The notes under the pieces are model-generated. The model saw only the letters and a program-made list of their open reading frames with translations, did no database searches and was not told where the DNA came from. The translations under genes were made by a program, and so were the position numbers. Below are positions 19,761 through 33,300 of a DNA stretch of 64,000 nt, in pieces; the first letter of the stretch is position 1; the number at the start of each line of letters is the position of its first letter. Source of the stretch: Bimuria novae-zelandiae CBS 107.79 (lineage: Eukaryota > Ascomycota > Dothideomycetes > Pleosporales > Didymosphaeriaceae); assembly GCA_010015655.1 (NCBI GenBank), contig ML976687.1, forward strand, positions 424,810 through 488,809, in the 5' to 3' direction.

Positions 19761-21858
19761 CCATGTCTGTGCGCCTGCCGAGCCACTTCGCGTGCTAAGC
19801 CACCTAACACTAAAAGACTAAATAACTCCCTAACTTTAACCCGTTATAACTCTATTAATACATTAGAAATTAAAGAGACGATTAAAGCTATTTAATTTTT
19901 AAATTTAAGAGAAAAATTCTTATATAGAAAAATAGCTACTACTTATAGTATTAATAAGACTATGTTATCCTAAAGACATAAGCGCGTTTAGGCCCTAAAT
20001 AAAGCTACAAATATTAATTAGTAGAAACTCAACTTATAATAAAAGGAGGAGCTTATATAATATATTAAAAGACGTATACACATCCTACTAAAGAAATAAT
20101 ATAGAACTTTACCTTTATAATAGTTAAAGAGCTAATTAGCAAGAGATAAGTTATACGCTTTAATAATTAATATAGTATTTATTTTATCTTATAATAAATA
20201 GTTAGAATAGATAGTACTCGCTATAACGCTAATTTAGTAGATAAATATTATTACTTTTTTAACTTTTATATAGTAAGATAGATTAATATTATATAGATCC
20301 TTATTATATTTATAATATAGATAAGAAAAGCTACCTAATCGGTATTATTAGCAGGTTAAAGAGGATATTTAGTAAATAAATATAAGAGAAGAAGGAGGTT
20401 AAGACATTACTTTAAAATAGTAATTACGCGTGGATTACGCTCCTGGCGTATTTATACTAATAAATTAGCTCTACTACTAAGCCTTATTTATAAGGCTGCT
20501 AATAAGGACATCTAATTAAGCTAGGTAAAGGATATCAAGGCAGGATATTATAAAGTCTTTATTGCCTTATTACGTTTTAGTTAGATAAATAATATTAGAT
20601 TTGTCTAGCTTAAATAGGTATTTAACCGCTGTATAAAGGAGAAGACTTAATAATTATATTAAATTTTAATTATGAATAGCTACGGATTTTATATTACTAT
20701 AAACTTTATTAACTATTATAGATAGAATAAGATTCTACTTACTATTTTACCTCTTTATTTAACCTATACGCTTTAGCTACTTAACGTTATAATATTTAAG
20801 GCTTTATTAATAGCCTACGTAGTAGAGCTATTTTAATACTTTAATAAAAGCGAGGGCCTAGCTTTTATTACTAAAAGTAACTTATCTCCCTTATTTTAAA
20901 ATATGTAGAAAGCATTTTTTTTTATAAATTAACTATCTAAAGCTATCTTAGAGTAATAGGGATATTACGATCTAATTTAAATTTTATTTTTAATAAGTTT
21001 ATTTATAATTAAGAATTAGGAAATAGCTCTTTATTAAGGCTTAGTATTTATACTTAAAAGAAGATAAATAGGCTCGTATAATTAGTATTAAAGGATTAAG
21101 GTAGTTAAGATATAAAGAATTATAATTAATTACTTTACTACGTATCTACCTAAAATAAGCAATTTTACTAGAATAATAATAGGCTAAGGCAGGCGCTATT
21201 AATAAAATAAAAGTATAAAAAGAAAGATAGGACTTTAGATCTTTAATAGTATTAAAAGTACTATAGTAGATTAGTCCTTTAGTTACTAAGGAAGGTAAGG
21301 GGGGTAAATATTTATTATTTTATTAAAAAGCAAGAGGATAAGTAATAGTAGCTTTAAAAAGTAGAGGCAGTAGAGCTTAAAAAAGGTAACTAAGCTATAT
21401 AAGGAGAAAATATAGCAGGAAAAGCGTGCTACGCGAGAGGTAGCTAAGAAGGTGAAGGAGAAGGAGAGAGCTAAAAAGGCAGCTTAGTGCGCTGCCTAGA
21501 AGTCTGCCCATGACGCAGAAAAAACTCTACAGTCATCCTAAAGGAGTAAGAGAAAGCTTCTCAGCCATATCTATAGAGCAGAAAGCGTTAACAACGTGGT
21601 GCTAATACTCTAGATATTAGGGAGGACTTAGAGGGTATATCTACTACCCTAACTAGATTAATATATTAGGGCTATAACGTTAACCTTCCTAATAAATATA
21701 AATAGTATAAATTAATTGCAAGAATTAATATAATGTATTATTAAAAAAATTTATAATAAAATTAATTATAGCTAGCTCTGTAGCCTTATTTTTACACGAG
21801 CTATTATAGTGTTAGGTGACTCGTCACACTTAGCGGCTTGGCACGCGCACAGACACGG
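19761..21858 (+). mobile_element. Pogo-4: Fot1/Pogo-like element, heavily mutated
   Basis: Inverted repeats start CCATGTCTGTGCGCCTGCCG at the left and end ..GGCACGCGCACAGACACGG at the right. TA is at 19759-19760 and 21859-21860. Same TIR family as Pogo-3, opposite coding orientation. Much more AT-rich than Pogo-2 and Pogo-3. Only 80 bp separate it from Pogo-3. Confidence 0.9.
19860..21705 (+). pseudogene. Pogo-4 transposase (severely degraded)
   Basis: Recognisable by alignment to Pogo-3: LREKFLYRKIATTYSINKTM near 19905, then tracts matching the DDE core (the first-Asp region reads YNIDKKSYL near 20310). The Lys-rich tail lies near 21400-21500 and the terminal LPNKYK just before TAG at 21703. 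The ATG is lost (ACA at 19860). Stops occur every 10-20 codons and the length is not a multiple of three. Confidence 0.8.
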
Positions 21859-21860
21859 TA

Positions 21861-22446
21861 TCGTGTCTCGATAGTTAGTGCGCAACATTACTTAATACGC
21901 AACCCCGCGTAATCGCGCACCTACTTTAACGCGCCATAACTCCACTAATATAGACCTAATTAACCCGCGATAGCAGCAATTAAATTATAAAAACTAAAAG
22001 AATTCTTATTATATAATAAAATAATATTATAATTTAGTATAAAATATTTTATGTTAATATGTAGATACTAATGCATCACGTAGACCCGTGTAATTAGTAA
22101 TACTATACGCTATATACTTTGCCTATAATAAGAAAAGTAGCTCCTATAATATATTAAACGCCTTACTAAACGTAGACTTCCATTTATATAGTAAATAATG
22201 GAGAACTTTACGTCCTGTATTACTTAAAAAGACGTAACGTACTTTATAAGCGAGCTATTATTATAAGCGAGTTATTATCCCACTAACCTTCTATTGCCTT
22301 TATAGCAATCTAACTTAACAACGCGATATAATAATTATATATAATTATTATTTTATATTAAGTAGTATTTATAGTACGCTTTACACACGTTCGCGTATTA
22401 TACTTAGTCTCTTTATAATAGCTATAGCGCGTTAAAGCCTACTAAC
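21861..22446 (+). mobile_element. Pogo-5: 5' fragment of a further Pogo-like element
   Basis: Begins directly at the TA that ends Pogo-4 (21859-21860) with TCGTGTCTCGATAGTTAGTG. It then has the usual leader ending CATAACTCCACTAATATAG and a degraded HTH region. Traces of a CENP-B-like block (YIKRLTKRRLPF near 22150-22185) follow. The element is cut by Gypsy-1 at 22447. The remainder beyond 34333 could not be aligned confidently. Extremely AT-rich. Confidence 0.6.
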
Positions 22447-22661
22447 TATAATAGGCTAGATGCCTTGTTGTACTGTTCCTCGGTGAAACCCTTGGTGAAA
22501 CCCTCAGTGCTCCTTTAGACTGAGTGGGGCCTTAGAAATCTCTTGAATCTTCTGGACAATAATAGCGCACATATAAGTTTAGCCTTACTTATAAATAGTT
22601 TGCTCCTTATTAAATATAATCTTATTATTAGGCATTAGCAACCTTTGCGCAGCCCTTTACA
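22447..22661 (+). repeat. Gypsy-1 5' LTR
   Basis: 215 bp, starts TATAATAGGCTAGATGCC (TG mutated to TA; the 3' copy has TGTAATAGG) and ends CGCAGCCCTTTACA. Differences from the 3' LTR are mostly C/T or G/A. Confidence 0.9.
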
Positions 22662-22873
22662 TTTTATATTTAATTACCCTTAAGTAGCTGGTGTGGCCGT
22701 CCCCTAGTGCTCTACTAACGGACCGATTGTAAGACCTGCTCCCAAGTAGTAAGCAACGCAAACGGAACGACTATAAGACCTGCTTCTAAGTAGTAAGCAG
22801 TGACAAACTAAGCTATGCGGTTAATCCCTAGCCACCCTAACGGAACGACTTGCAAGACCTGCTTCCAAGCAGT

Positions 22874-23042
22874 GAGCACCACTACGACGAGCGACGCCAG
22901 TGCAGGGACCTTAACGGTTGAACGCCTGCCCGAGCACCACAACGAGCGACGCCAGTGCAGGGACCTTAACGGTAGAACGCCTGCCCGAGCACCACAACAA
23001 GCGACGCCAGTGCAGGGACCTTTGACGGTTGAACGCCTGCCC
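22874..23042 (+). repeat. Tandem repeat of about 55 bp, three copies, in the Gypsy-1 leader
   Basis: Copies at 22874-22931 (58 bp), 22932-22986 (55 bp) and 22987-23042 (56 bp), then a partial fourth. Each carries GCGACGCCAGTGCAGGGACC and GAACGCCTGCCCGAGCAC. GC-rich, unlike the AT-rich surroundings. It lies between the 5' LTR and gag, where packaging or translation signals of the genomic RNA would be. Confidence 0.85.
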
Positions 23043-23299
23043 GAGCACTACGACGAACGCAGTAAGATGGAGACTAGCACTCACCACGGAGCTTTAAACG
23101 CTTAACAAGACAATAAAGGACAATCTTAGCAAATAATACTAACACTACTAAACTTAAGCATCGAAGCAATAATATAGTAAATAATAGTATAGATAGGCGA
23201 ACTTACAGCGCGAATAGCAAGAATTAAAAGTACTAATGTCCTAGCACCTACTGTAACTACTACTAATATAACACCCGCAATACCTATAGCACCTATAAC

Positions 23300-24290
23300 A
23301 CCTACGACACCTGCGGTAGCGTACGAACTAAAAGGACTTAAGGACCCTAAGGTATTTAATAGAACTCGAAGCTAGTATTTACCATAGAAATACTAGATTA
23401 AAGCAAAGCTAAGGTCTAAGACTTAACGGTTCTATACAGACCGACTCGCGATCGACTACACTTTTAGTCGTATAATAGGCAATGCTAGAGCACGTATCTT
23501 CCTATAGGTATCTGTTCACGCCATAACTAGCACGCTTAATTAGTTCTTTTAGTATTTTAATAGAGCGTTTAAGGACGCGCACATGACTGAGACTATAAGA
23601 AGTAAGCTTTAGAACATACGGTAAAAAACACACAACGTACGCGACTTTATTCAGGACTTTAATAAAGAAGCTCTAATAGCTAGCCTATTTAACTATACTA
23701 TCCTAAAGAGCATGTTCCTACACGCTCTTAATCACGAGTTATAAACCGCCCTCGCAGGCACTATCTTTCCTAAGAGCTCTATAATTAAGGAGATGCAATT
23801 ATATATTACTACTATATTAGATAATCTATGGCGGTTAAAGCTAAGTAGCAAGAAGAGAGACGCACTACTGTAGAATACTACCTTAAGTAATATTTCTACT
23901 AATCCTATAGACTAGGAACTAAGTAGAACACAGATGCAACGAGCGAAATAGGTCCCTTAAAAGGAAATTAATTAACGACGCGATAATAGATTATGTTTAC
24001 GATATAAAAAGAAAGGCTACTAAATTAAGTCTTACACTCTAAAAGCTACTTAGAATCCTAAGCGATAGCTAACTCGAGCCGCGAAAGCGAAAACCAAATT
24101 AAAGGTAAAAGATAATAATAACACGATAGTAATAGATAATAATAAGTTAGAAAAAGAGTAGCTCCCAGTCGAAGTCGCGATCAGGAGCCTTCACGAGTAA
24201 GCAAGAACACAAGGACAGAATAGGATAAGTTTAAAAAGAAACACATACTAGCACCCCCGCTCATAGTACATGTACTAGTTAATTAAACTA
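23300..24290 (+). pseudogene. Gypsy-1 gag (degraded)
   Basis: Frame seen around AHMTETIRSKL, THNVRDFIQDFNKEALIASL (about 23630-23690), and a nucleocapsid knuckle near 23990-24035. The knuckle reads CLRYKKKGYQIKS, a CX2CX4HX4C in which a Cys and the His now read Tyr. Gag would form the particle and bind RNA. Multiple TAG/TAA. Start not determined. Confidence 0.7.
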
Positions 24291-27200
24291 ATTACACCTT
24301 AGCACTAATTAACTCTAGATACCTCTCCTACGCCCTTATAACCCGTTCCTTTATAAGACGAGCCAAACTTAAGCGCAAAGCGATTCCACGAAAGCCTATT
24401 ATAGGGGTAAACAATTAAGTTAGCTAGGTTAACGAAGTTACAAAGTTTACATTTAATATAAATAGCTACACCGAGACTGGATTTGCGTATATTAAGCTAA
24501 ATAATGCTAAAGAGGACATTATCCTAGGACGTCCGTGGATAAATTAGAACTAAGTTACTATTACTCCTACAAAGAAGTCAATATACCTGCACGCTCTAGG
24601 TATTAGAATCCGCAGTTAAGAAGGCAAAGCCTACCCACTAGAGATTCGAGAGGTTAGCGCCACAGAATTCCAGCGATTAATGAAAATAGCTTAGAGCAAA
24701 AATAAGAATCTAGGGGGAGCTATAAAGATATTCGCCGCCTCGCTAGTAGACATTAACAAGGCCTTAGCGCCTAAGCTAAAGATTAACGTCCTGTCTCTAG
24801 TTCCTAAGCACTAGAGGAAGCATATAACGCTCTTTAATCCTAAGGAAGCAAGTAAATTGCCGCCATATTAACCTAAAATTAACTACGCAATTTAGCTAGA
24901 AGAGAAAAAAGGAAAGAAGCCTAAAGCCCCTTAGGGACCTTTGTATAACATGTTAAAGGGAGAGCTTCTAGTGCTACGGAAGGAACTTATATCTCTGCTT
25001 AATAAAGGTTTTATATAAGTAAGTAATTCACCTGCTGCGTCGCTAATCCTATTTACAAAGAAGCCAGGAGGTGGACTGCAACTATGTGTTAACTACAGAG
25101 CACTAAACGCCTTAATAAATAAGGACTAGTATCCCCTACTACTTATTTACAAGACTTTAAACAATATTGCAAAAGCGAAGTAGTTTACGAAACTAGACGT
25201 TATTACAGCCTTCTATAAGATCCGAATCCAAGAAGGGGACGAGTGGCTTACAGCTTTCTAAACACGTTTTAGATTATTTAAATAGCTTGTTACACTATTT
25301 AGACTAGCGAATGCCCCTAGCACATTCCAATAGTATATTACCTAGACACTCCACGAATATTTAGACGATTTCTGCACAGCGTATCTTAACGATGTCCTTA
25401 TCTACATAAACGGTTCTCTCTAGAAATATCGCGAGCAAGTTAACAAAGTGCTTATATAGCTAAAAGAAGCTAGGTTATATCTTAATATTAAGAAGTGCAA
25501 GTTTAAGGTTAAGATTACAAAGTATCTTGGCTTTATTATTAAAGCTGGGAAGGGCACACGCATGGATCTAGAAAAGGTTAAAGCTATTAAGGATTAGAAG
25601 GCGCCAAAGACTATTAAGGGCGTACGAAGCTTTCTAGGCTTTGCCAATTTCTACTAATAATTTATCTAAAATTTTGGCCAAATTGCTGCTCCCCTTACAA
25701 GACTCACAGGCAACGTTACCTTTAGATAGACAGTAGAGGAACAGAAGGCCTTCGATACACTTAAGAAAGTCTTTATATCCGAACTAGTGTTGGCTTAGTT
25801 CTAAGCAGACCGCGATACAGTTATAAAATGCGACTTGTCTAGTTATGTTACTGTCGGAGTACTATCTTAATACAACAAGAACGGAATCCTACGTCCCTGC
25901 GCCTACTTCTTAAGAAAGAACACGCTTGCCAAATACAACTATAAAATCTATAATAAAGAACTACTAGTAGTTATTAGAGGACTTAAAGAATAGGATGCTG
26001 AACTTCGATTAGTAAAAAAGTTTAAGGTAGTTACTAACCACAAGAACTTAGAGTACTTTATAAAGCCGCGAATGTTAAACGAGAGACAGGTTCGCTGGTC
26101 GCTTATCCTAGGCAGATATAATATGGAGATCCTCTACAGGCCAGGTAAGCAAAATATCCGAGCAGACGCATTATCCCGGCGAGAGCAGGATCTACCCGCA
26201 GATACTAGTAATAACTAACTATAGAGGAGACTCGTACAAGTCTTAAAGCCTACTACATCGTACTATAAGGAATTGGACGACACTAATAAAGGGATAGGCA
26301 TTATAGTAATATCTATAAAAGTTCGTGCTCTACCCGCCGCAATTTAAGGAAATACTTAAAAAGACACACAAGATCAAGATACTATTAAGAACCTTTAGGT
26401 TAAGTTAGTTAAGAAAGACCTAGTTTATTAAGAAGCACGCTAAGCTATAGAAAGTGAATAATAGAAATTCCCTATTACACTCTAGATTAAATGCTTAATT
26501 ACAGAATATAAGGTTAAGGACCAAGTGCTCTACTTCTAAGGACGAAAATAGGTACTAAACCACGAACCTCTACGAACGTCTATTATTAAGCAGATACACT
26601 GTTCTGTGGCTACTAGGCACCCTGGCAGAGAGATTATATATAAGATAATTACAAGAGACTTCTTTTGGCCAGGAATGTCTAACGATATTCGACGATATAT
26701 TCGGAACTGCGATATATGCGGAAGAATAAAACCGTGGAGAGATAGTCTATAAGGCTTTTTAAAACCCCTGCCAGTGCCCGAACAAATCTAGAAGGAGATC
26801 TCGATGGACTTTGTTAAGGGCTTGCCAGAGAGCAACGGTAATATAAACCTTATAGTTATTACTAACCGCCTAAGCAAAGACGTTGTGTTTGTGCTACTAG
26901 TAAACCTAGAAATAGAGACAGTAGTGTAAGCGTTCATCACGTATATTATTACTTACTATTAGATTCCTAATGTAATTACGTTAGATTAAGGCAGCTAATT
27001 TGTTAGCGTATTCTAGACAAGACTCTGCGAGATTCTTTAGATTAAGCAGCGATTATCCACAGCATTCTATGCTTAAACTAATAGAGCAACAGAGCGCATG
27101 AATAGCATATGGGAGACATACATAAAAGCCTTTGTTAGCTGGGCTCAAAATGACTAGGCACCTCTCTGCCCGCTAGCACAAATTGCAATTAAAGGATAAG

Positions 27201-27781
27201 ACGTAATAACGACAAGGATGTCTCCTTTCTTCCTTTAGCATAGGTATAATATTAACCTACTATAGCTAGAGATACCTACGGGCGCCAATCGCAGAAAGTA
27301 CACTACACATAAGAGGTCTAACCGCGAGAAAGCCGAGTCTATTATTACTAAACTACGCTACCTTGTAGAACTTGCGCAAGTATCTATAGCACAGGAATAG
27401 CAAGAGCAGGAACGTTAAGCTAATAAGCATCGCCGAGAAGCGCCACACCTCCGCGTCGGCAACAAAGTATAGCTAAAATTAGATAAGCAGTTTGCTACAG
27501 GCCGAAAATTAAAGAAGCTAGACTAGAGGAGCGCGAAGTACATAGTTATTAAGGTAATAAACACGCATATAGTTTAACTAAATACACCTTTAGGCCTTTA
27601 TAATATTTTTTATATTAACTAACTCCAACTAGCAGCATTAGACCCCTTACTAAGCTAAACAAAGGACGACGACTAGCCACTACTAATTTAGGTAGATACT
27701 AATAGCGTAGATATATAGGAAGTAGAAGATATATTAGTAGAAGTATGCTAACAACGCGGACGGGGATAAAAGTAGTGGTAT
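24290..27781 (+). pseudogene. Gypsy-1 pol: protease, RT, RNase H, integrase (degraded)
   Basis: Protease-end motif EDIILGRPWIN (about 24510-24545). [22 protein letters not shown] (about 25050-25110), FTKLDVITAFYKIRIQEGDE, and AYLNDVLIYI near 25385, where the catalytic YLDD reads YLND. RNase H near 25810-26000 and a [14 protein letters not shown] block (about 26140-26180). Integrase: CDICGRIKPW (about 26710), a core with ISMDFVKGLPES (about 26800), and TERMNSIWETYIKAF (about 27090). The chromodomain begins at the end and continues beyond Copia-1 at 33917. Stops throughout. Confidence 0.85.
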
Positions 27782-27985
27782 TGTTGGATTAACAACCTTA
27801 AGGCCTCTGTCGTGTTGCAAAACACTATATGTGTGGAGCGAGCCCTATATGGGACTAGCTTCCATACCCCGCGATGTACTTCAATCCTTAGTAGATAGAA
27901 CGAGAGATAACAAGTATTAATTAACCTAATGTAACTTGTTATTAAGTATTTCCTTTTAGCACTAGTGCAACAAGTCCTCCTAACA
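27782..27985 (+). repeat. Copia-1 5' LTR
   Basis: 204 bp, TGTTGGATTAACAACC to CCTCCTAACA. Compared with the 3' LTR nearly all differences are C/T or G/A transitions. Confidence 0.9.
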
Positions 27986-28339
27986 CTAATTAGTAATCGC
28001 GAGAAGCCATCACAGATAGTAAGGAAGAAGAGATAGGCTGTTAATAACCTAACGTGAGAAATCTTGGGTTGATGCAGACTGTGCTAAGAACAGAGCGAGG
28101 TAGAGATAACATAAAGCACTCTTAACTAACCTCTAAAGCTACTAGTTTAGGCTAATCCGCGGACACAGAGCGCGTCAGCAACGTATTATAATTTACTATA
28201 TAAACGTCTCTAGACGACCTAGTTATATACACTAACACATGTTAGAAACGACTAACCAACGAGATAACTACACTAATAACGAGTTAACACCGCTAGTATA
28301 ATAGTAGATAACTAGAGCAGCGATAGCGTAGCAGATAAT

Positions 28340-30190
28340 ACTAATACTTAAGCTTAAGCTTAACTATATAACAATTAGTTAGAGCATGGCTTAAGTGAAC
28401 GCGGGGAAGCTACTTTACGCTAGGCTAAATATACTATAAAGTACCTTATAAGAGACTGCCCATATTTAGTGGCGCTGGAATCTGTTAATATATCTCTCTA
28501 GGACGTACCTGTACTAACAGACGCAGACGAGATACACGCAATAACCTAGGTTATTAAAATTATTCGCGATTACAACGCATTAATAGCCTAGGACGACGAT
28601 CTATATATAGACTACTACTACGATTTTAAAGGATAGACAAAGGAGCTATTCTATAAGGTTAACCGTAATACACTAAAATCTCTAAAGATAGTCCTACGGC
28701 ATAAAAGAGTCTACACAGGCAATAATCGCGCGAGGCTTGCTAATTTCCTCTACAATCTATCTACTCTAGAGAATACTCCCGAATGGGACCCTGTGGAATT
28801 TAAAGCTATAATATTCGACTAACAATTAAGGGCATACAAGCGACAGTAGAACGCAAAATAGACACCTCTAATAGCTAAGTAGTAATAACTATAGCAGGAT
28901 AGTCTACTAGCTAGTACACATGCACTGTAGTTATAGTAGCTAGAGCACTTGCAGTAAGACAGGTAGTAGCGAGAGTAATTATAGCGAGGCGAATAGCACG
29001 GAGTAGGATACGACGCTCGAAACTGATCTAAAACACGAGAGCTATAACTAATATACTAAATAGATAAAATCTAACTACTAAGACAGAGTAATAATAGTTA
29101 ATAACCGCACTTTATAAGTAGTGCGCTTAGAGAACCTTAGTCTTAGCAATAGTAGGAACAAGATGCGTAATTATAGTAATAGCGACTATAAATACAGGCA
29201 CGGCCGCCAGCGATTGCATATTGTAAAATTACGCCGTTTCTATAACAACCTGTGAACGGTGTACCGGGCAGACCACCGGAGCTACTATATAACCCGTATA
29301 AGATACTGCCGCCGCGCTGGTCCCGTAACGACTAACTTAACGCCAACACAATCACGCAGTTCTCTAAGCTTTAGGATAATAATAAGAAATACACAGGAGA
29401 TATGTATAATCTACTTAATAATAAAATTAAGATCTTCTTTAGCATTTGTTGGCAGGTGGACATCTATAAAGAGTAGTTCCACGCTGTGTTTCCCCGTATT
29501 CTTACTAGGCGAGTAGAGATGTTCTATATACAAGTTATGGATAGAGGTGATAGCTTTTCTAATGCGTACATAGTAATTAAGAACTACTTTAATCACGACG
29601 TCCACCATTAACACTACTATATAGACTAGATAACTACAACCTTCGCCCGTACGCGCATAGAGAACCTTAATAAGAGCTTATATAAGGTGCTATAGATATT
29701 GCTTAATAAGCTATAATTATGCTAACGCGCGCTTAGTAAGAACTTTAAAGGCAAGAATACCCTACGTATAACTATTATTAACGCGTGCTAGGGAGTTCTA
29801 GAACTTAAAATAGCACTCTTTAAGCTAGCTATAATCTGCGAAGGACTCTTTGCAGACCTATAGTCTATAGTTAAGACGCACCTTGCACGTTAGCAAATAA
29901 GGTAAATACTTATAGGGAGTAAGATAATTGCTATAGACTAGTACTACCTTGACCGCCGCTATAATAATAGGAATAGAAGAACTTAAAGAGGATTTAGAGG
30001 TAAAGGCGGATTTGCAGGCGGATTCTAAGGAGGCTAAGGTAATAGAGGCAATTAGCGCTTTAATAGCAATAATAGTAGACGTGAATTTACAACGCCACGC
30101 TAGAAGAAGAAGTGCTTTGTCTGCCAGAAAGAGGGCTACTAGTTAACTAACTATACTAATAAGGAACGTAAAGCTGCCCGTACACAGTTC
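28340..30190 (+). pseudogene. Copia-1 gag (degraded)
   Basis: Long plus-strand frame with TAG/TAA at Gln positions. Nucleocapsid knuckle near 30103-30150 reads KKCFVCQKEGY, the fungal copia form CFVC-K-GCW..NH in which the later Cys and His positions are damaged. Upstream is a Gly/Arg/Asn-rich stretch. Start not determined. Confidence 0.7.
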
Positions 30191-30379
30191 TTCTTCGCAT
30201 GTTACTTTATAGGCACACTACTGCCTGCAGACTTCTCTGTGCACCTTGCAAAGTATAAAGGTAGTAAGAACTATAAGGACGATAATAATGACAGCGATTA
30301 GCAGTATAATATTAATAATTAGTAATTTATAACTACGTACGCGGAACATTAATTTTTTAAAGAGTAATAACTTATAGAT

Positions 30380-33300
30380 TAAGTGTTTATACACTATATC
30401 TCTAGTAAAGACATATATAGCAGAGACGTACCGTTATCACCGGCGTCGCAATTCCTTATTAAGGACCGATACACGCGATCTATGTACCAAGGAATCCTCC
30501 TTGATACAGGCGCCGCTAATATATCTACAGTCGGCAAGGAATAGTACCTCGCACTTATATAGGAAGACCCAACGGTCACGATGGACACATCTATGGCAGG
30601 AAAAACGTCTATCAAATTCGGCAAAGGCAGTGTTACGGTGTCTATTAGCACCGCACAGATTCTGACAGAGATTGGAAAAATCGACTTTAAGGTGCTAGAT
30701 GCGCCCACACCGTTCTTGCTATGCCTTGCGGACATGGACAGGCTGAAGGTCTACTTTAACAACACTATAGATAAGCTTGTCCAGGGCAATGTACGCATCC
30801 CCGTGATCTGCAAATAGGGACATCTATAGTTCTATCTTAACAAGAGAGAGCGTGCAACTGCATTTCTTATAGAGACAAAGTTAAGATAGCTCTATTACCG
30901 TTTTAGACACCTAGCTATTACGAGACTAGCTAGGCTCTTGAAAGATGCTGGTTATAATAACTTTAAAGAAAGAACTCTTAAGCAAATTACGAAGTTTTAC
31001 TATTATTATTAGCTTAATAGCTCTGCGCCGCGCCGCTTTAAGTTCACCCTTAAGGATAACTATTACTTTAACTATAAAATCCTTATAGATGTGATGTACT
31101 TAAGAAGCAAGCCTATATTATATGTAGTAGATTTAGTAACTTCGTTTTAAGACGTAAAGTTTCTTAACGCTATTTTAGCTAAGGAGACATGGCAGGCACT
31201 GCGGATGTTGTGGATTAATACCTACTAAGGACTACTAGACATTCTTACATATAACGTAGGCACGAACTTCGCAAGTGCAGAATTTCGCGCAAAAGCAAAG
31301 ATTATAGGAGTTACATGTAAACAAGTACCTATAGAGGCACATTAGTCTGTTGGCAAGATAGAGAGATATCACGCGCCCCTGCACCGCGCATAGGATATAC
31401 TCTACGCTAAGCTTACTAGCACTATGTCTAATGAAGTAATTCTTTAGATAGCCATAAAAGCTATTAATAACATAGTAGGCCCTAATAGTCTAGTTCTAAC
31501 TTTACTTGTCTTTGGCGCATACCCACGTATAACTATAGAGTCACCGCTGTTACTGTTAATAGTTAAGCGCAGCGAGGCTATTTAAAAAGTAATAAAAGAA
31601 CTACGTAAGCTTACTACTAAACGCCAGGTTGCGAATGCGTTAAACACCCGTAACGAACCTAATACCGCAGATATGCTTGCGCTCCCGCTACAAAGCGAGG
31701 TTTTGGTATGGAGAGAAAAGGATAGATGGAATGGCCCGTATAAAATCGCTGCTATAGACGGCCATAACGTCACTGTCGACATGGTTAATGGCCCGACAAC
31801 ATTTCGGTCGACAGTTATTAAGCCGTACTATAGACTAGACTACCTTTAGAGTAACCCTAATGCGCCGCAGCAGCAGCACGCGTTACCTATAGATATAATA
31901 GTGCTACTAGCAACGCAACTACGTAAAAGAGGCCACCTACTAGGATTAAGGAACAAGAGAAAGGCAAACGTTTACATTACTAAGAAGGAAAAGGCCGACC
32001 TTAAGCTCGCTATAAAGCTACGCAACGATAGAGTTATTATAACACCTAGCACACCCTTTAAAGCATTTAATAATTAAGAGATTAGTAACCTAGTAGGCTG
32101 TAAAGTGTTTAAATTTAAATAATATAATTAGGAAGTGTATAGTAAAATCTGCATATTTAAGTCGCGTCTAGTGCGAGAAGTTAAAGGAAAGACAACTAAG
32201 CCCTATAAAAAATCCTATCTTATTATCTAAGGATACCAGGACTATAGCAAGGAGGCTATCTTAACGCAATCTTTAACTATTTAATGCTATAACTAGCATT
32301 TAACGCTATAGCTAGCGTGTAATTATAGCCTTGGCACCTATGCTTATATAATATAGGATAAATCTTAAGCTCCGCGACATAACGCAGGCATATCTACAAG
32401 CGTAAATAAATCTTAAGAGAATAATACTAGCACACCTTCCTACTAAGCTAGTACCTAGATATCTAGAGGGCACGCTGCTCTATGTAATTAAGCCGCTATA
32501 TAAAATCGCGGAAGCAGGAGTCTATTAGTGGATAACGTACTATAGACATTACTATAAGGAACTAGACATGTCTACGTTAATATACAACCCATGCTTATTG
32601 GTAATAAATAGCAACGCAGATAACTTTGGCATAGTTAGTATATAGACTAATAATACCCTTATACTTAGAACAGCCACATTCTTAGCGCATGAAGAGAAAA
32701 TGCTTAAAAAGGCATAGTTTAGATTAAAGCTAAAGACTATACTAATACTAGACGCGTAACTAGACTTTAATAGCTGCACACTTACAATGGACGCCAGCAA
32801 TATAGATAACTATAAAGCAACCCTAAACCTTAAGTAGAAGGGATAAGGAGGAAAAATTAAGCTTATAGATATTAATACTCCTAATCGCGCGTAATAGTAT
32901 ACTAAATAGCGCGCTTACAGGGCGTATATTATATTAATATATTAACTAGAAGCGTCTTTTAACTTATCTATAGTAGCTTAAGCGTAGTAACCTTCTAATA
33001 AGGACATTAAGGCGCTTAACAAGCGCCTTAAATAGCAGATAGAGAATCTTAACTATAGACTACGCTACATACCTGTTAACCTTATTAACGCTAAGCTAAT
33101 AGTATTCGTAGACGGCTCCTTTGCTAATAACAAGGACCTTAGCTTGCAGCTAGGCTTTATACTCATGCTTATTAATAAGTCCACAGATGTTAACAATGCC
33201 TTTATAATCTGCGGCAATATAATACACTATAGCTTAATAAAGTGTAAACGTGTTACACGGAGCGTACTAGCCTCTAAGATCTACGGCATGGTTAACAGGT

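Noticed and set aside
22874..23042. CRISPR-like array
   Set aside because: Units are directly tandem without variable spacers, in a eukaryotic retrotransposon; an ordinary tandem repeat.
22815..23105. 96-codon frame over the 55-bp repeats
   Set aside because: The repeats are not all multiples of three, so each copy changes frame; the translated text is not repetitive. It is leader sequence rather than a gene.
27986..28010. tRNA primer-binding sites after the LTRs
   Set aside because: No convincing complement to a tRNA 3' end was seen directly after the Copia-1 or Gypsy-1 5' LTRs; RIP may have destroyed them.
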